This document shows, piece after piece, positions 28,282 through 37,250 of a stretch of DNA of 64,000 nt (position 1 is the first letter of the stretch; each line of letters starts with the position of its first letter). The stretch is from positions 186,001 to 250,000 of the forward strand of contig NZ_JARBFX010000004.1 in NCBI RefSeq assembly GCF_028863665.1, written 5' to 3'. The position numbers and the translations under genes are program-made. The DNA is from Aquabacter sediminis (GTDB lineage Bacteria > Pseudomonadota > Alphaproteobacteria > Rhizobiales > Xanthobacteraceae). Under the pieces are notes generated by a model that was given only the letters and a program-made list of their open reading frames with translations, was not told where the DNA came from and ran no database searches.

Positions 28282-28725
28282 ATGCCCAAGGCCGCGCCCT
28301 CCGGCGCCTTCGAGACTTATGTCCGCGATCCGGACCAACTGAAGAGTTCGGACCGCTCTTTCGGCCGCATCATGGCGGTCTTCCTGCTGATCGTCGCAGG
28401 CTTCCAGTATCACCACGAGCGGGCGATGCTGGCCTTGGGGCTGGCGCTTGCCGGTCTTGCCTTTGCAGGGATCGCGCAGGTGCGGCCGCACGTGCTGCAC
28501 CGGCTGAACCTTCTGTGGTTCCGCTTCGGCCTGCTGCTGCACAAGGTCGTCAATCCCGTCGTGATGGCGGTGATCTTCCTGGGCGCCGTGGTGCCCACCG
28601 CCCTGGTGATGCGCCTCCTCGGTAAGCGACCGCTTGCCCTTTCCTTTGATCGAACGGCGACCAGCTACTGGATCGCGCGCCAGCCGCCCGGTCCCTCCGG
28701 GGACAGCATGTCGCGACAGTTCTAG
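28282..28725 (+). CDS. SxtJ-family membrane protein
   Basis: A 147-residue protein with two to three hydrophobic segments (about 28-44, 48-64, 88-110) and the pattern FGRIMAVFLLIVAGFQYH...LNLLWFRFGLLLHKVVNPVVM of the SxtJ family, named from the saxitoxin cluster. The function of the family is unknown, but members are usually encoded next to an O-carbamoyltransferase and a tiny DUF5989 protein, as here. First gene of a three-gene plus-strand unit; 88 nt to the next. Confidence 0.8.
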   Translation: MPKAAPSGAFETYVRDPDQLKSSDRSFGRIMAVFLLIVAGFQYHHERAMLALGLALAGLAFAGIAQVRPHVLHRLNLLWFRFGLLLHKVVNPVVMAVIFLGAVVPTALVMRLLGKRPLALSFDRTATSYWIARQPPGPSGDSMSRQF

Positions 28726-28813
28726 CGCCACCGGTCGCTTCTCGCGTCAAAACGCAAAAGACGCCCATCCGGCGGGATCTCGCGGTCCTCCGGCGTGCGG
28801 CCAAGGGGGTCTC

Positions 28814-28963
28814 ATGGGGTTCGTTTCCGAGTTGTGGCAGTTCCTGCGGGTGCGCAAGAAGTTCTGGCTGCTGCCCATGCTGGTGCTGATGGCGGCGTTG
28901 GGTGGGCTTTTGATCCTGGCCAAGGGGTCTGCGGTCGCTCCCTTCATCTACACCATGTTCTGA
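28814..28963 (+). CDS. DUF5989 (SxtK-like) small membrane protein
   Basis: A 49-residue protein, MGFVSELWQFLRVRKKFWLL followed by a single hydrophobic helix (PMLVLMAALGGLLILA) and a short tail ending FIYTMF. The WxFLRxRKKFWLLP start is characteristic of the small DUF5989 proteins that accompany SxtJ and carbamoyltransferase genes. The AAGGGGGT ribosome-binding sequence just upstream fixes the start. The gene ends 7 nt before the carbamoyltransferase, so the two are probably made together; it may anchor or activate that enzyme at the membrane (inference). Confidence 0.8.
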   Translation: MGFVSELWQFLRVRKKFWLLPMLVLMAALGGLLILAKGSAVAPFIYTMF

Positions 28964-28970
28964 GGGCGGC

Positions 28971-30800
28971 GTGCGCATTCTCGGCCTGTCGGCCCTCTAT
29001 CACGACAGCGCGGCCGCCTTGGTGGTGGACGGCGAGATCATCGCCGCCGCCCAAGAGGAGCGGTTCACCCGCCGCAAGCATGATCCCCGCTTTCCCGAGC
29101 ACGCTATCCGCTACTGCCTGGAGGCGGGCGGCATCAGCCTGTCGGATCTCGACCATGTGGTGTTCTACGACAAGCCCTTTCTGAAGTTCGAGCGGCTGCT
29201 GGAGACCTATGTCTCCTACGCGCCCAAGGGCTTTTCCTCCTTCCGCATCGCGCTGCCGCTGTGGCTGCGCGAGAAGCTGTTCCAGAAGGACCTTCTGGCC
29301 AAGGAACTGAAGGGGTTCGACAAGAGCTTCGACGCGCTGGGCAAGCTGCTCTTCACCGAGCACCACCTGTCCCACGCCGCCAGCGCCTTCTTCCCCTCGC
29401 CCTTTGAGGAAGCTCTCGTCCTGACCCTGGACGGGGTGGGCGAGTGGGCCACCACCTCAGCCGCCATCGGCCGGGGCAACAGCCTGGAGATCTTCAAGGA
29501 GATCCACTTCCCCCATTCGCTGGGGCTGCTCTATTCCGCCTTCACCTATTATACCGGCTTCAAAGTCAATTCCGGCGAGTACAAGGTGATGGGCCTTGCG
29601 CCCTATGGTGAGCCGCGCTTTGTCCAGACCATCCTGGACCATCTCATTGATGTAAAGCCCGACGGCAGCTATCGGCTGGATCAGAGCTATTTCGACTATT
29701 GCGTCGGCCTGACCATGACCAACCGGCGCTTCCACGACCTGTTCGGCGCGCCGCCCCGCAAGCCGGAAGAGCAGCTCACCCAATTCCATATGGACCTTGC
29801 CGCCTCCGTGCAGAAGGTGACGGAACTGGTGGTAGAGCGCCTTGCCCGCTCGCTTGCCCGCGAGACCGGGCAGACGAAGCTGTGCATGGCCGGCGGCGTG
29901 GCGCTCAACTGCGTCGCCAATGGCGTGCTGCACCGGCTTGGCCTGTTCGAGGACATCTATGTTCAGCCGGCGGCAGGCGATGCGGGTGGGGCGGTGGGGG
30001 CGGCGCTGGCCGCCTACCACCTCCATGCCGGCAAGCCGCGCGTTTCCGGCTCCGACCGCATGCGCGGCGCCTATCTGGGCCCGGCCTTTGATCAGTCGGA
30101 CATCGAGCGGAGGCTGGCCTCGGCGGGCGCGGTCTTTACGGTCCTGGACGACACGGCCCTCATCGATGCCACCGCCCGGGCCCTGGCGGACGAAAAGGCG
30201 GTGGGCTGGTTCCAGGGTCGCATGGAGTTCGGGCCGCGGGCCTTGGGCGGGCGGTCGATCCTGGGCGATCCGCGCTCGCCGACCATGCAGAAGACCTTGA
30301 ATCTGAAGGTCAAGTACCGCGAGAGCTTCCGCCCCTTCGCGCCTTCCGTTCTGCGCGAGGACGTGGCGGATTGGTTCGAGTTTAACGACGACAGCCCCTA
30401 TATGCTCATGGTCGCCCCCGTGGTGGAGCGCCGCCGCCGGGCCATGACCCAGGAGGAGCAGGCTTTGTTCGGCATCGACAAGCTGAACGTGCCGCGCTCC
30501 GATATCCCGGCCGTGACCCATGTGGATTATTCGGCCCGGTTGCAGACGGTCACGGCGGACACGGCGCCGCGCTATCACGCGCTGATCTCGCGCTTCAAGG
30601 AGCTGACCGGCTGCCCGCTGGTGGTCAACACGTCCTTCAATGTGCGGGGCGAGCCCATTGTCGGCACGCCCGAGGATGCCTTCCGCTGCTTCATGGGCAC
30701 CGAGATCGAGGTGCTTGCGGTGGGCAATTGCTTCCTGCGCAAGGAAGACCAGGACCCCGCGCTCAAGCTGAACTACGAGACGGCCTTCGAGCTGGATTAA
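28971..30800 (+). CDS. Carbamoyltransferase (NodU/CmcH/SxtI family)
   Basis: Transfers a carbamoyl group from carbamoyl phosphate, via carbamoyl-adenylate, to a hydroxyl of an unknown small molecule or glycan. The 609-residue enzyme shows the N-terminal ILGLSALYHDSAAALVVDG and EERFTRRKHDPRFP motifs, the Kae1-like EHHLSHAASAFF metal site (His pair), GEYKVMGLAPYGEP, and the C-terminal GRMEFGPRALGGRSIL and FRPFAPSVL blocks. Starts at GTG 28971 after GAGGGC. No nodulation genes are nearby, so nodU is not assigned. Terminated by a strong stem-loop. Confidence 0.9.
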   Translation: MRILGLSALYHDSAAALVVDGEIIAAAQEERFTRRKHDPRFPEHAIRYCLEAGGISLSDLDHVVFYDKPFLKFERLLETYVSYAPKGFSSFRIALPLWLREKLFQKDLLAKELKGFDKSFDALGKLLFTEHHLSHAASAFFPSPFEEALVLTLDGVGEWATTSAAIGRGNSLEIFKEIHFPHSLGLLYSAFTYYTGFKVNSGEYKVMGLAPYGEPRFVQTILDHLIDVKPDGSYRLDQSYFDYCVGLTMTNRRFHDLFGAPPRKPEEQLTQFHMDLAASVQKVTELVVERLARSLARETGQTKLCMAGGVALNCVANGVLHRLGLFEDIYVQPAAGDAGGAVGAALAAYHLHAGKPRVSGSDRMRGAYLGPAFDQSDIERRLASAGAVFTVLDDTALIDATARALADEKAVGWFQGRMEFGPRALGGRSILGDPRSPTMQKTLNLKVKYRESFRPFAPSVLREDVADWFEFNDDSPYMLMVAPVVERRRRAMTQEEQALFGIDKLNVPRSDIPAVTHVDYSARLQTVTADTAPRYHALISRFKELTGCPLVVNTSFNVRGEPIVGTPEDAFRCFMGTEIEVLAVGNCFLRKEDQDPALKLNYETAFELD

Positions 30801-30809
30801 GCCGGGACA

Positions 30810-30834
30810 GGGGCCCGGCACAGGCCGGGCCCCG
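30810..30834 (+). terminator. Terminator after the carbamoyltransferase gene
   Basis: Perfect 10-bp GC stem (ggggcccggc 30810-30819, gccgggcccc 30824-30833) with a 4-nt loop, followed by GTTTCC. It lies between convergent genes and may serve both strands. Confidence 0.7.
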
Positions 30835-30839
30835 TTTCC

Positions 30840-31529
30840 TCAAACGATGGTCACGTCCAGCGTGGCGACGCCATCGACACCACCTGCCAGCCGGTCCCCC
30901 GCCTTCACCGGGCCGACGCCGGCCGGCGTGCCCGCGAAGATCACGTCGCCGGGGGCGAGGCGGAACAGGGTGGACAGCTCCGCGATCATCTCCGGCACCT
31001 TCCAGATCATCTGGTTGAGGTTGCCCTCCTGCTTTACGGTGCCGTTCACCGACAGCCAGATGCGACCCTCCGAGGGGTGACCGATCTTTTCTGCCGGAAC
31101 GAGGGCCGTGCAGGGTGCAGACTGCTCGAAGGCCTTGCCCACTTCCCACGGGCGCCCGAGCTTCTTGGCCTCGCCCTGGAGGTCGCGGCGGGTCAGGTCG
31201 ATGCCGACCCCGTAGCCATAGACATGGCTCAGGGCGTCTTCCACCTTGATGTTCTCGCCGCCGCTCTTCAGCGCCACCACCAGCTCTATCTCATAATGCA
31301 TGTCGCTGGTGCGCGGCGGATAGGGGACCGAGGGGCCAACCACCAGGTTGTCGGCGTTCTTCTGGAAGAAGAAGGGCGGCTCGCGATTGGGATCGTGGCC
31401 CATCTCGATGGCGTGGTCGGCGAAGTTGCGGCCCACGCAATAGATGCGGTGCACCGGGAACAGGCCTTCCGAGCCCTCGACGGGCAAAGCGGGGATGGCG
31501 GGAGGGGTGATCACATAGGCACTGGCCAT
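30840..31529 (-). CDS. Fumarylacetoacetate hydrolase-family protein
   Basis: A 229-residue single-domain FAH-fold enzyme. IYCVGRNFADHAIEMG, the metal ligands HYEIELVVAL (E-x-E) and the ITRRDLQ-like DLTRRDLQGEAKKLGRPWEVGKAFE block, and GDVIFAGTPAGVGPV are all present. The family includes acylpyruvases, oxaloacetate decarboxylases and hydratases of aromatic-degradation pathways; this length and motif set are closest to fumarylpyruvate/acylpyruvate hydrolases (such as YcgM). Monocistronic and convergent with the carbamoyltransferase, so involvement in that module is unproven. Confidence 0.85.
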   Translation of the reverse strand: MASAYVITPPAIPALPVEGSEGLFPVHRIYCVGRNFADHAIEMGHDPNREPPFFFQKNADNLVVGPSVPYPPRTSDMHYEIELVVALKSGGENIKVEDALSHVYGYGVGIDLTRRDLQGEAKKLGRPWEVGKAFEQSAPCTALVPAEKIGHPSEGRIWLSVNGTVKQEGNLNQMIWKVPEMIAELSTLFRLAPGDVIFAGTPAGVGPVKAGDRLAGGVDGVATLDVTIV

Positions 31530-31666
31530 GGAAACCTCAGGCTCCTTTCGAGCCGGCGGATGGAGAACGGCCGCCGCGGCGGGAGGCGACATCTTGCATG
31601 GAAGATGCCCGCCTCCAAGGGGGTGCGACGGGGTCCGAAGGGGGGACGTAAGGGCAGGACGCTCCG

Positions 31667-32974
31667 TTAGCGGGGCGCCACCGGCGGCACGCACAGATCC
31701 CGATGCGCATCGAGATAGTCCAGAACCGCCCTTGCCGCTGCGGCATGTCCCGCTGGCGTCCAGTGTCCGTCATGGGCGAAAGACGCGCCCGCCACCGGCA
31801 GCTTGTTGCGCTCCATATAGTCGTACATGTCGATAACCGGGATGCCGCGCGGGTCCGCCAGCTCCTTGAGCCGCTTGAAGCGCAGGCCCGTGGGCTCGTC
31901 CATGCGCATGGACTCGATGGACAGGATGAGCAGGGTCGCGCCGTCGCGCGTGGCGCGGGTCTTGAATTCGTCGAGGGCATAGCCGGAAAAGGCCATGGCG
32001 TCCTGGAAGGCCGGCGGCAGCTGCGGCCAGGAGAAGGGGGCGTCCATGCTCAGCATGGTGGCGTTGGTGGAGGTGTTGCGCGCCGGGTCCCAGCCTTCCA
32101 GCAGCTTTTCATTGCCCGGACGCTTCGCCAGCACTTGCGCCCGTTCCTTGAAGAGCTGTCCCATGTCCTGTCCCGACAGCCAGGCGGCGGCCTGCGGGGC
32201 CACCATGGTCAGCTTGGTGAAGATCCAGGCGTAGAAATAGGAATGGGTGACGAGGTAGGTGTTCACGCGCGGGATGAAGTCGCGCGTCCGGCTGGGCACC
32301 TCCAGGAGATGACTGCGCCAGCCCGCATTGTCCACGGGCAATGGCTCGAAGCCGCCGGAGGCGGTGCGTCGGGCATACATGCGGTGGGGATGGTCTGGAT
32401 CGATGCCGCCGCGTATGCCTTCGAGCACCGCCGAATTGTTGGCAAAGTCGTTGCCCACGAACACCAGGAGCACGATGCGGGGGCGGAAGGCGCGTGCGAA
32501 TTTGTCGTAGAAGGGCAATTGATTGAGCTGGCCCGTGCCGCCATAGCCATAAGCCGCGACCGCAAGGTCGAGCGGCGGGTTCTGCGCGGCCGCCAGGTTC
32601 GTCAATTGGCGCGGCAGCTTCTGCTCGATCTCCACTTCCAGGGCCGACACGAAGCTGTCCCCGATCACCGCGATCCGGCACGCCTTGGAGTCGGAGACGG
32701 GCGGCTCCTCGGCCAGGAAGCCTTGCGAATTGGCTTTCTGCTCCGTCCAGAAGTCCAGGCCATTGGTGGCCCGTGCCACGCCGCCGGGCGTGAAGAGGAG
32801 GCCCACGTCATCCACGAAGGTCAGCGGCCAGTCGCCGTTCAGGAAGGGGCGGGTGAGGCGGAAATAGGCTTCTCCCGCGCCTGCCACCACCAGCATCATC
32901 ACGGCGGTTACCGTGAGGCTGGTGAGAAGGTCCTTCACCCAAGACGAGGAAGGGCTCCCCTTGTCCTCCGACAT
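31667..32974 (-). CDS. Membrane-anchored SGNH/GDSL hydrolase-like protein
   Basis: A 435-residue protein with one N-terminal membrane helix (about 19-38) and a presumably periplasmic catalytic domain. The GDSF nucleophile motif (AVIGDSFVSALEV), a block II/III pair (GYGGTGQLNQLPFY, LLVFVGNDFANN) and the C-terminal DGHWTPAGHAAAA (Asp/His of the triad) indicate an esterase or acyltransferase of the AlgX/DltD-like SGNH type. Proteins of this kind often modify or trim surface glycans and are frequent neighbours of SxtJ/carbamoyltransferase genes. Substrate unknown. Confidence 0.78.
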   Translation of the reverse strand: MSEDKGSPSSSWVKDLLTSLTVTAVMMLVVAGAGEAYFRLTRPFLNGDWPLTFVDDVGLLFTPGGVARATNGLDFWTEQKANSQGFLAEEPPVSDSKACRIAVIGDSFVSALEVEIEQKLPRQLTNLAAAQNPPLDLAVAAYGYGGTGQLNQLPFYDKFARAFRPRIVLLVFVGNDFANNSAVLEGIRGGIDPDHPHRMYARRTASGGFEPLPVDNAGWRSHLLEVPSRTRDFIPRVNTYLVTHSYFYAWIFTKLTMVAPQAAAWLSGQDMGQLFKERAQVLAKRPGNEKLLEGWDPARNTSTNATMLSMDAPFSWPQLPPAFQDAMAFSGYALDEFKTRATRDGATLLILSIESMRMDEPTGLRFKRLKELADPRGIPVIDMYDYMERNKLPVAGASFAHDGHWTPAGHAAAARAVLDYLDAHRDLCVPPVAPR

Positions 32975-33004
32975 GACACGTCCCCAAAGGTCAGGGGACG
33001 CATC

Positions 33005-33034
33005 CCCGCCGGTCCAAGGGCCTGGACCGGCGGG
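33005..33034. terminator. Stem-loop downstream of msrA
   Basis: Perfect 12-bp stem (cccgccggtcca and tggaccggcggg) with a 6-nt loop, 40 nt past the msrA stop and 30 nt before the SGNH gene start on the same strand. No T-run, so termination may be weak. Confidence 0.45.
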
Positions 33035-33075
33035 TCATTGGGCGGGGCCGAGCCCTCCGGCCCGGCCACCGGAGC

Positions 33076-33732
33076 CTAGGACGCGACGGCCACGATACCA
33101 GTGGGGCACGCTATGCCCGTGCCGCCAAGCCCACAATATCCCGCCGGATTCTTTGCCAGATATTGCTGGTGATAATCCTCGGCGAAATAGAAGGGGCCGC
33201 CCTCGGCGATCTCGGTGGTGATGTCGCCATAGCCGCGCGCCTTAAGCGCCGCCTCATAGGCAGCTTTCGAGGCGCGGGCCTCTTCCTGGCGGGTGGCATC
33301 CGCCACATAGATGCCGGAACGGTATTGGGTGCCGATGTCATTGCCCTGGCGCATGCCCTGGGTGGGGTCGTGGCTCTCCCAGAACACCTTGAGCAACTGG
33401 CCGAAGGACACCTGCTTGGGATCATAGACCACCAGCACCCCTTCGGTGTGGCCGGTACGGCCCGAGCAGACCTCCTCATAGGTGGGATTGGGCGTGTGAC
33501 CGGCCACATAGCCGACCGCCGTCACCTTCACGCCCGGCACCTGCCAGAACTTGCGTTCGGCCCCCCAGAAGCAGCCGAGCGCGAACACCGCGCTCTCCAG
33601 CCCTTCGGCATAGGGGCCCTTGAGGGCGGCGCCGTTCACGAAATGGCGTTCGGCGGTGGGCAGGGCGGTCGCGCGGCCGGGAAGGGCCTCGGCGGCGCTC
33701 GGCATGGAAAGCGGCTTGCGGGACCAGAACAT
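33076..33732 (-). CDS. msrA: Peptide-methionine (S)-S-oxide reductase
   Basis: Repairs methionine S-sulfoxide in proteins. The catalytic motif GCFWGAE has C54, and [21 protein letters not shown]-like [24 protein letters not shown], and RSGIYV...are family blocks. Resolving cysteines near the C-terminus are GYCGLGG and IACPT. 218 residues from the ATG at 33732, which lies after GAGGAG; the extra six codons upstream are not needed. No signal peptide: cytoplasmic. Single gene. Confidence 0.96.
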   Translation of the reverse strand: MFWSRKPLSMPSAAEALPGRATALPTAERHFVNGAALKGPYAEGLESAVFALGCFWGAERKFWQVPGVKVTAVGYVAGHTPNPTYEEVCSGRTGHTEGVLVVYDPKQVSFGQLLKVFWESHDPTQGMRQGNDIGTQYRSGIYVADATRQEEARASKAAYEAALKARGYGDITTEIAEGGPFYFAEDYHQQYLAKNPAGYCGLGGTGIACPTGIVAVAS

Positions 33733-33896
33733 GGCGAACTCCTCGCGCACCCGCCGCGCGGGCCTTTTGGCCGTGCGAAAGTCAGGGTACGCCGATCAGA
33801 GGGGGAGCTTGATTTCCGCCGTCCTGTGGATCGGGCGGGAGCTGCTCCGGAGGCTCGGTCCCTAATATGGGATCACACCTGCCATTGCGCGAGGGG

Positions 33897-34208
33897 TCAG
33901 GCGTCGAAGCGCGAGCGGCGCCTTTTCCGGCCCGCCGCCATGAGCAGGAAGCCCAGCACGCACAGCAGGGCAAAAAGGGGCAGGTTTAGCACCGGCACGG
34001 CTGCGTCCGCCCATGCGGCTGCCGACAGGCCGGCGATCGCCACCTTTGCCTTCTCAAGGCTCGCGGGCGACAGCGAGGACCAGGCCGAGAGCGCCGAGAT
34101 GAACTCGATCTGCGAAGCGGCAATGGAGCGGGTGCCGTCCACCACCAGGGCGACGACCCCGCCGGCCAGCAGCCAGAAGCCGATAAAGCGCAGCAGGAAC
34201 CTGATCAT
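33897..34208 (-). CDS. Small two-helix membrane protein, unknown function
   Basis: A 103-residue protein with hydrophobic helices at about 4-26 (FLLRFIGFWLLAGGVVALVV) and 73-93 (LPLFALLCVLGFLLMAA), joined by an Ala/Ser-rich segment, and a basic end RKRRRSRFDA. The ATG is placed at MIRFLLRF; an in-frame GTG three codons upstream is possible. No enzymatic motif. Similar small proteins are common in Rhizobiales, but I cannot name the family with confidence. Confidence 0.6.
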   Translation of the reverse strand: MIRFLLRFIGFWLLAGGVVALVVDGTRSIAASQIEFISALSAWSSLSPASLEKAKVAIAGLSAAAWADAAVPVLNLPLFALLCVLGFLLMAAGRKRRRSRFDA

Positions 34209-34395
34209 GCCATCCACACTTTTGCGTCATCGCGCCCGGCCGCCCGCGCCGCCGCTGTTTGTCCCTGAATAGAGCGCCCTGGCGCGGGAGGGAAGCGGAT
34301 CGAGGCGCGGCGCGCGCGTCCTGTAAGGGGTCCAAGCTGCGCCTGGGACGCTCAAGCCTCTTGAAGCGACGCACAGTGTTTGCTTCCATTCAGGC

Positions 34396-34905
34396 ATGGG
34401 CACGGGTCTGATCGAAATCCGTCGAGCGACGGTTACGGATGCAAGGGCCATAGCGGGCGTCCACGACGCGGCTTGGCGCACGGCTTATCGTGGCCTTATT
34501 CCCGGCCTCGAGCTGGAGCGAATGGTGGAGCGGCGGGGTCCCAACTGGTGGGAACAGGCCATCCGCCGCGGCAGCCGGGTGTCGGTGCTGCTCGCTGGTG
34601 ACACGCTGGTGGGCTACACCAATTTCGGTGGCAACCGCGCCAAGAGCCTGCCCTATGGTGGCGAGATCTACGAGATCTATCTCGACCCGGTGCACCAGGG
34701 CCTCGGCTTCGGCCAGCGCCTGTTCGCGGCGGCCCGGCGGGATTTGTCGCGGGCGGGTCTCAACGGCCTGGTGGTGTGGGCGCTGAAGGACAATACGGGC
34801 GCCACAGGCTTCTACGAGGCCCTCGGCGGGCAACCGGTCGCAGCATCTTCGGAGCGCTTCGGCACAAAAACCCTGGACAAGATCGCGTTCGCTTGGCAGC
34901 GGTAG
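34396..34905 (+). CDS. GNAT-family N-acetyltransferase
   Basis: A 169-residue Gcn5-related acetyltransferase. Motif A reads IYEIYLDPVHQGLGFGQRLFAAARRDL, with the QGLGFG loop that binds the acetyl-CoA pyrophosphate, and motif B is LVVWALKDNTGATGFYEALGG. Residue pattern HDAAWRTAYRGLIP at the N-terminus is frequent in RimI-like and phosphinothricin-type members. Acceptor unknown. It precedes ppa by 51 nt on the same strand and may share its transcript. Confidence 0.85.
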   Translation: MGTGLIEIRRATVTDARAIAGVHDAAWRTAYRGLIPGLELERMVERRGPNWWEQAIRRGSRVSVLLAGDTLVGYTNFGGNRAKSLPYGGEIYEIYLDPVHQGLGFGQRLFAAARRDLSRAGLNGLVVWALKDNTGATGFYEALGGQPVAASSERFGTKTLDKIAFAWQR

Positions 34906-34956
34906 CCGCGGCACGCTGCATCGCAGCGTCTTCCGTGGCTTCAAGCGAGTGGTGTC

Positions 34957-35487
34957 ATGATCATCGACGCGATCAAGATCGGCAAGAATCCCCCCAATGA
35001 AGTGAATGTGGTGATCGAGGTGCCGATCGGTGGCGAGCCGATCAAGTACGAGCTGGACAAGGAGTCCGGTGCGCTGTTCGTCGATCGCTTCCTCTATACG
35101 CCCATGCGCTACCCGGGCAATTACGGCTTCATTCCCCATACGCTCTCCGGCGATGGCGACCCGTGCGACGTGCTCATCGCCAATACCCGCCCCATCATTC
35201 CCGGCGCGGTGATGAGCGTGCGCCCGGTGGGCGTGCTGCTGATGGAGGACGAGAGCGGCGTCGATGAGAAGATCATCGGCGTGCCCGGCTCCAAGCTCAC
35301 CAAGCGCTACGAGAATGTGAAGAACCACACCGATCTGCCGGAGATCACCCGCGCCCAGATCGAGCACTTCTTCTCGCACTACAAGGACCTGGAGCCCAAC
35401 AAGTGGGTGAAGATCATCCGCTGGGGTGATGTCGAGGAGGCCCATAAGCTCATCCTCGAAGGCATCGAGCGCGCCAAGACCGCCTGA
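34957..35487 (+). CDS. ppa: Inorganic pyrophosphatase
   Basis: Soluble family I pyrophosphatase that hydrolyses PPi to phosphate and drives biosynthetic reactions. 176 residues, the usual bacterial size. Active-site residues are visible in [15 protein letters not shown] (Glu/Lys), [10 protein letters not shown] (Tyr) and the signature DGDPCDVLI with its three aspartates. Starts at ATG 34957. Followed by a strong bidirectional stem-loop before convergent fhs. Confidence 0.97.
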   Translation: MIIDAIKIGKNPPNEVNVVIEVPIGGEPIKYELDKESGALFVDRFLYTPMRYPGNYGFIPHTLSGDGDPCDVLIANTRPIIPGAVMSVRPVGVLLMEDESGVDEKIIGVPGSKLTKRYENVKNHTDLPEITRAQIEHFFSHYKDLEPNKWVKIIRWGDVEEAHKLILEGIERAKTA

Positions 35488-35502
35488 GCAGGCTTGGCGG
35501 GA

Positions 35503-35524
35503 AGGCCCGGCGCGTGCCGGGCCT
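35503..35524. terminator. Bidirectional terminator-like stem-loop between ppa and fhs
   Basis: Perfect 9-bp stem aggcccggc / gccgggcct with the tetraloop gcgt, placed between two convergent stop codons 43 nt apart. T-runs are absent, but position and symmetry fit a shared terminator. Confidence 0.6.
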
Positions 35525-35529
35525 GATCC

Positions 35530-37227
35530 TTACGACAGACCGCCGATGACGCCGTCGGCGGTCACAAACATGCCCTCGGCCGCCGGCACGGAAGGCAGGC
35601 CCGGCATGGTCAGCACGTCGCCGGTCAGGGCCACCACGAAGCCCGCGCCCGCGGAAAGCCGAACCTCCCGCACCGGCAGCGCATGGCCCGTGGGTGCGCC
35701 GCGCAGAGCCGGATTGGCCGAGAAGCTGTACTGAGTCTTGGCCATGCAGACGGGCAAGGTGCCGAAGCCCGAGGTCTGCAGTTCGTCCAGTTTCTTGGAA
35801 ACCTCGGCGCTGAACACCACCTCGCCGGCCCGGTAGATTTCGCGGGCGATGGTCTCGATCTTCCCCTTCAGCGGCATCTCGTCGCCATAGAGCGGCTGGA
35901 ACGCGCTGGGGGCGTCGGCGAGCGCCACCACCTCGCGGGCGAGATCCTCTGCGCCAGCGGCCCCGTCCGCCCAATGGCTGCAAACGTGCACGGCCACGCC
36001 CAGCGGGGCGAGGGCGGTGCGCACGGCTTCGATTTCGGCGGGGGTATCGGCGGTGAAGCGGTTCAGCGCCACCACCACCGGCAGGCCGAACTTGCGCAGG
36101 TTTTCCACATGGCGCACCAGATTGGCGGCGCCGGCGGTCACGGCCTCGGCGTTCTCGGCCGAAAGGCCCTTCAGCGGCACGCCGCCATGCATCTTCAGCG
36201 CGCGGATAGTCGCCACCACCACCGCGGCGGAGGGGGCAAGACCCGCCTGCCGGCATTTGATGTCCAGGAACTTCTCCGCCCCAAGGTCCGCCCCGAAGCC
36301 GGCTTCCGTCACCACATAGTCGGCCAGCGCCAGCGCGGAGCGGGTGGCGATCACCGAATTGCAGCCGTGCGCGATGTTGGCGAAGGGGCCGCCATGCACG
36401 AAGGCGGGCGTGTGGCCCATGGTCTGCACCAGGTTGGGCTGGAAGGCGTCGCGCAGCAGCGCCACCATGGCCCCAATGCCCTTCAGCGCGCCCGCTTCCA
36501 CGAGCGCCTTGGCTCGGGTCTGGCCGATCACCATGCGGGACAGACGCTCTTCCAACTCGCTCAGGGTCCGAGAGAGGCAGAAGATGGCCATCACCTCGCT
36601 GGCCACCGTGATGTCGAAGCCGTCCTCGCGGGGGAAGCCGTTGGCGGCGCCGCCCAGGCCCACCACCACCTGCCGCAGCGCCCGGTCGTTCAGGTCCACC
36701 ACCCGGCGCCAGGAGATGCGGCGGGTGTCGAGGTCGAGCCCGTTGCCCCAATAGATGTGGTTGTCGATGAGCGCCGCCAGCAGATTGTGCGCGGCGGAAA
36801 TGGCGTGCAGGTCGCCGGTGAAGTGCAGGTTGATGTCCTGCATGGGGATGATCTGGGCATGCCCGCCGCCTGTGGCCCCGCCCTTGGCGCCGAAGACCGG
36901 GCCGAGCGAGGGCTCCCGCAGACAGATCGCCGCCTTCCGGCCGATGCGGGCGAGCGCATCGCCGAGGCCGATGGTGGTGGTGGTCTTGCCCTCTCCCGCC
37001 GGCGTCGGGCTGATGGCGGTGACGAGGATCAGCTTGCCCTGCGGGCGGTCTTCCAGGCCCGATATGTAATCCAGCGAGAGCTTCGCCTTGTAGGGACCGT
37101 AGCGATAGAGGTCGGCGGCGGGGATGCCGAGCTTGGCGCCGATCTCCTCGATGGGCGCCGGCGTCACGCTGGCCGCGATGGCGGCGTCGCTGGCGGGGTC
37201 GATCTGGCGGGCTGTCACCTGATGCAT
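35530..37227 (-). CDS. fhs: Formate-tetrahydrofolate ligase
   Basis: Makes 10-formyl-THF from formate, THF and ATP. The 565-residue protein has the P-loop [43 protein letters not shown], and [20 protein letters not shown] ([16 protein letters not shown]) motifs, and [16 protein letters not shown] at the C-terminus. Full length and intact. In a facultative autotroph or methylotroph it feeds formate carbon into C1 metabolism and purine synthesis. The start codon lies 23 nt after the NadE-like gene, so the two are co-transcribed. Confidence 0.97.
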   Translation of the reverse strand: MHQVTARQIDPASDAAIAASVTPAPIEEIGAKLGIPAADLYRYGPYKAKLSLDYISGLEDRPQGKLILVTAISPTPAGEGKTTTTIGLGDALARIGRKAAICLREPSLGPVFGAKGGATGGGHAQIIPMQDINLHFTGDLHAISAAHNLLAALIDNHIYWGNGLDLDTRRISWRRVVDLNDRALRQVVVGLGGAANGFPREDGFDITVASEVMAIFCLSRTLSELEERLSRMVIGQTRAKALVEAGALKGIGAMVALLRDAFQPNLVQTMGHTPAFVHGGPFANIAHGCNSVIATRSALALADYVVTEAGFGADLGAEKFLDIKCRQAGLAPSAAVVVATIRALKMHGGVPLKGLSAENAEAVTAGAANLVRHVENLRKFGLPVVVALNRFTADTPAEIEAVRTALAPLGVAVHVCSHWADGAAGAEDLAREVVALADAPSAFQPLYGDEMPLKGKIETIAREIYRAGEVVFSAEVSKKLDELQTSGFGTLPVCMAKTQYSFSANPALRGAPTGHALPVREVRLSAGAGFVVALTGDVLTMPGLPSVPAAEGMFVTADGVIGGLS

Positions 37228-37250
37228 GGGGAAGCTCTTTGTTGGGAAGG

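Noticed and set aside
28282..30800. Saxitoxin or nodulation (nodU) biosynthesis
   Set aside because: Only the carbamoyltransferase trio is present; no sxtA/G/H-type or nod genes lie within the window.
37228..37250. Tetrahydrofolate riboswitch ahead of fhs
   Set aside because: Only 23 nt separates fhs from the upstream gene, too short for such a structure.
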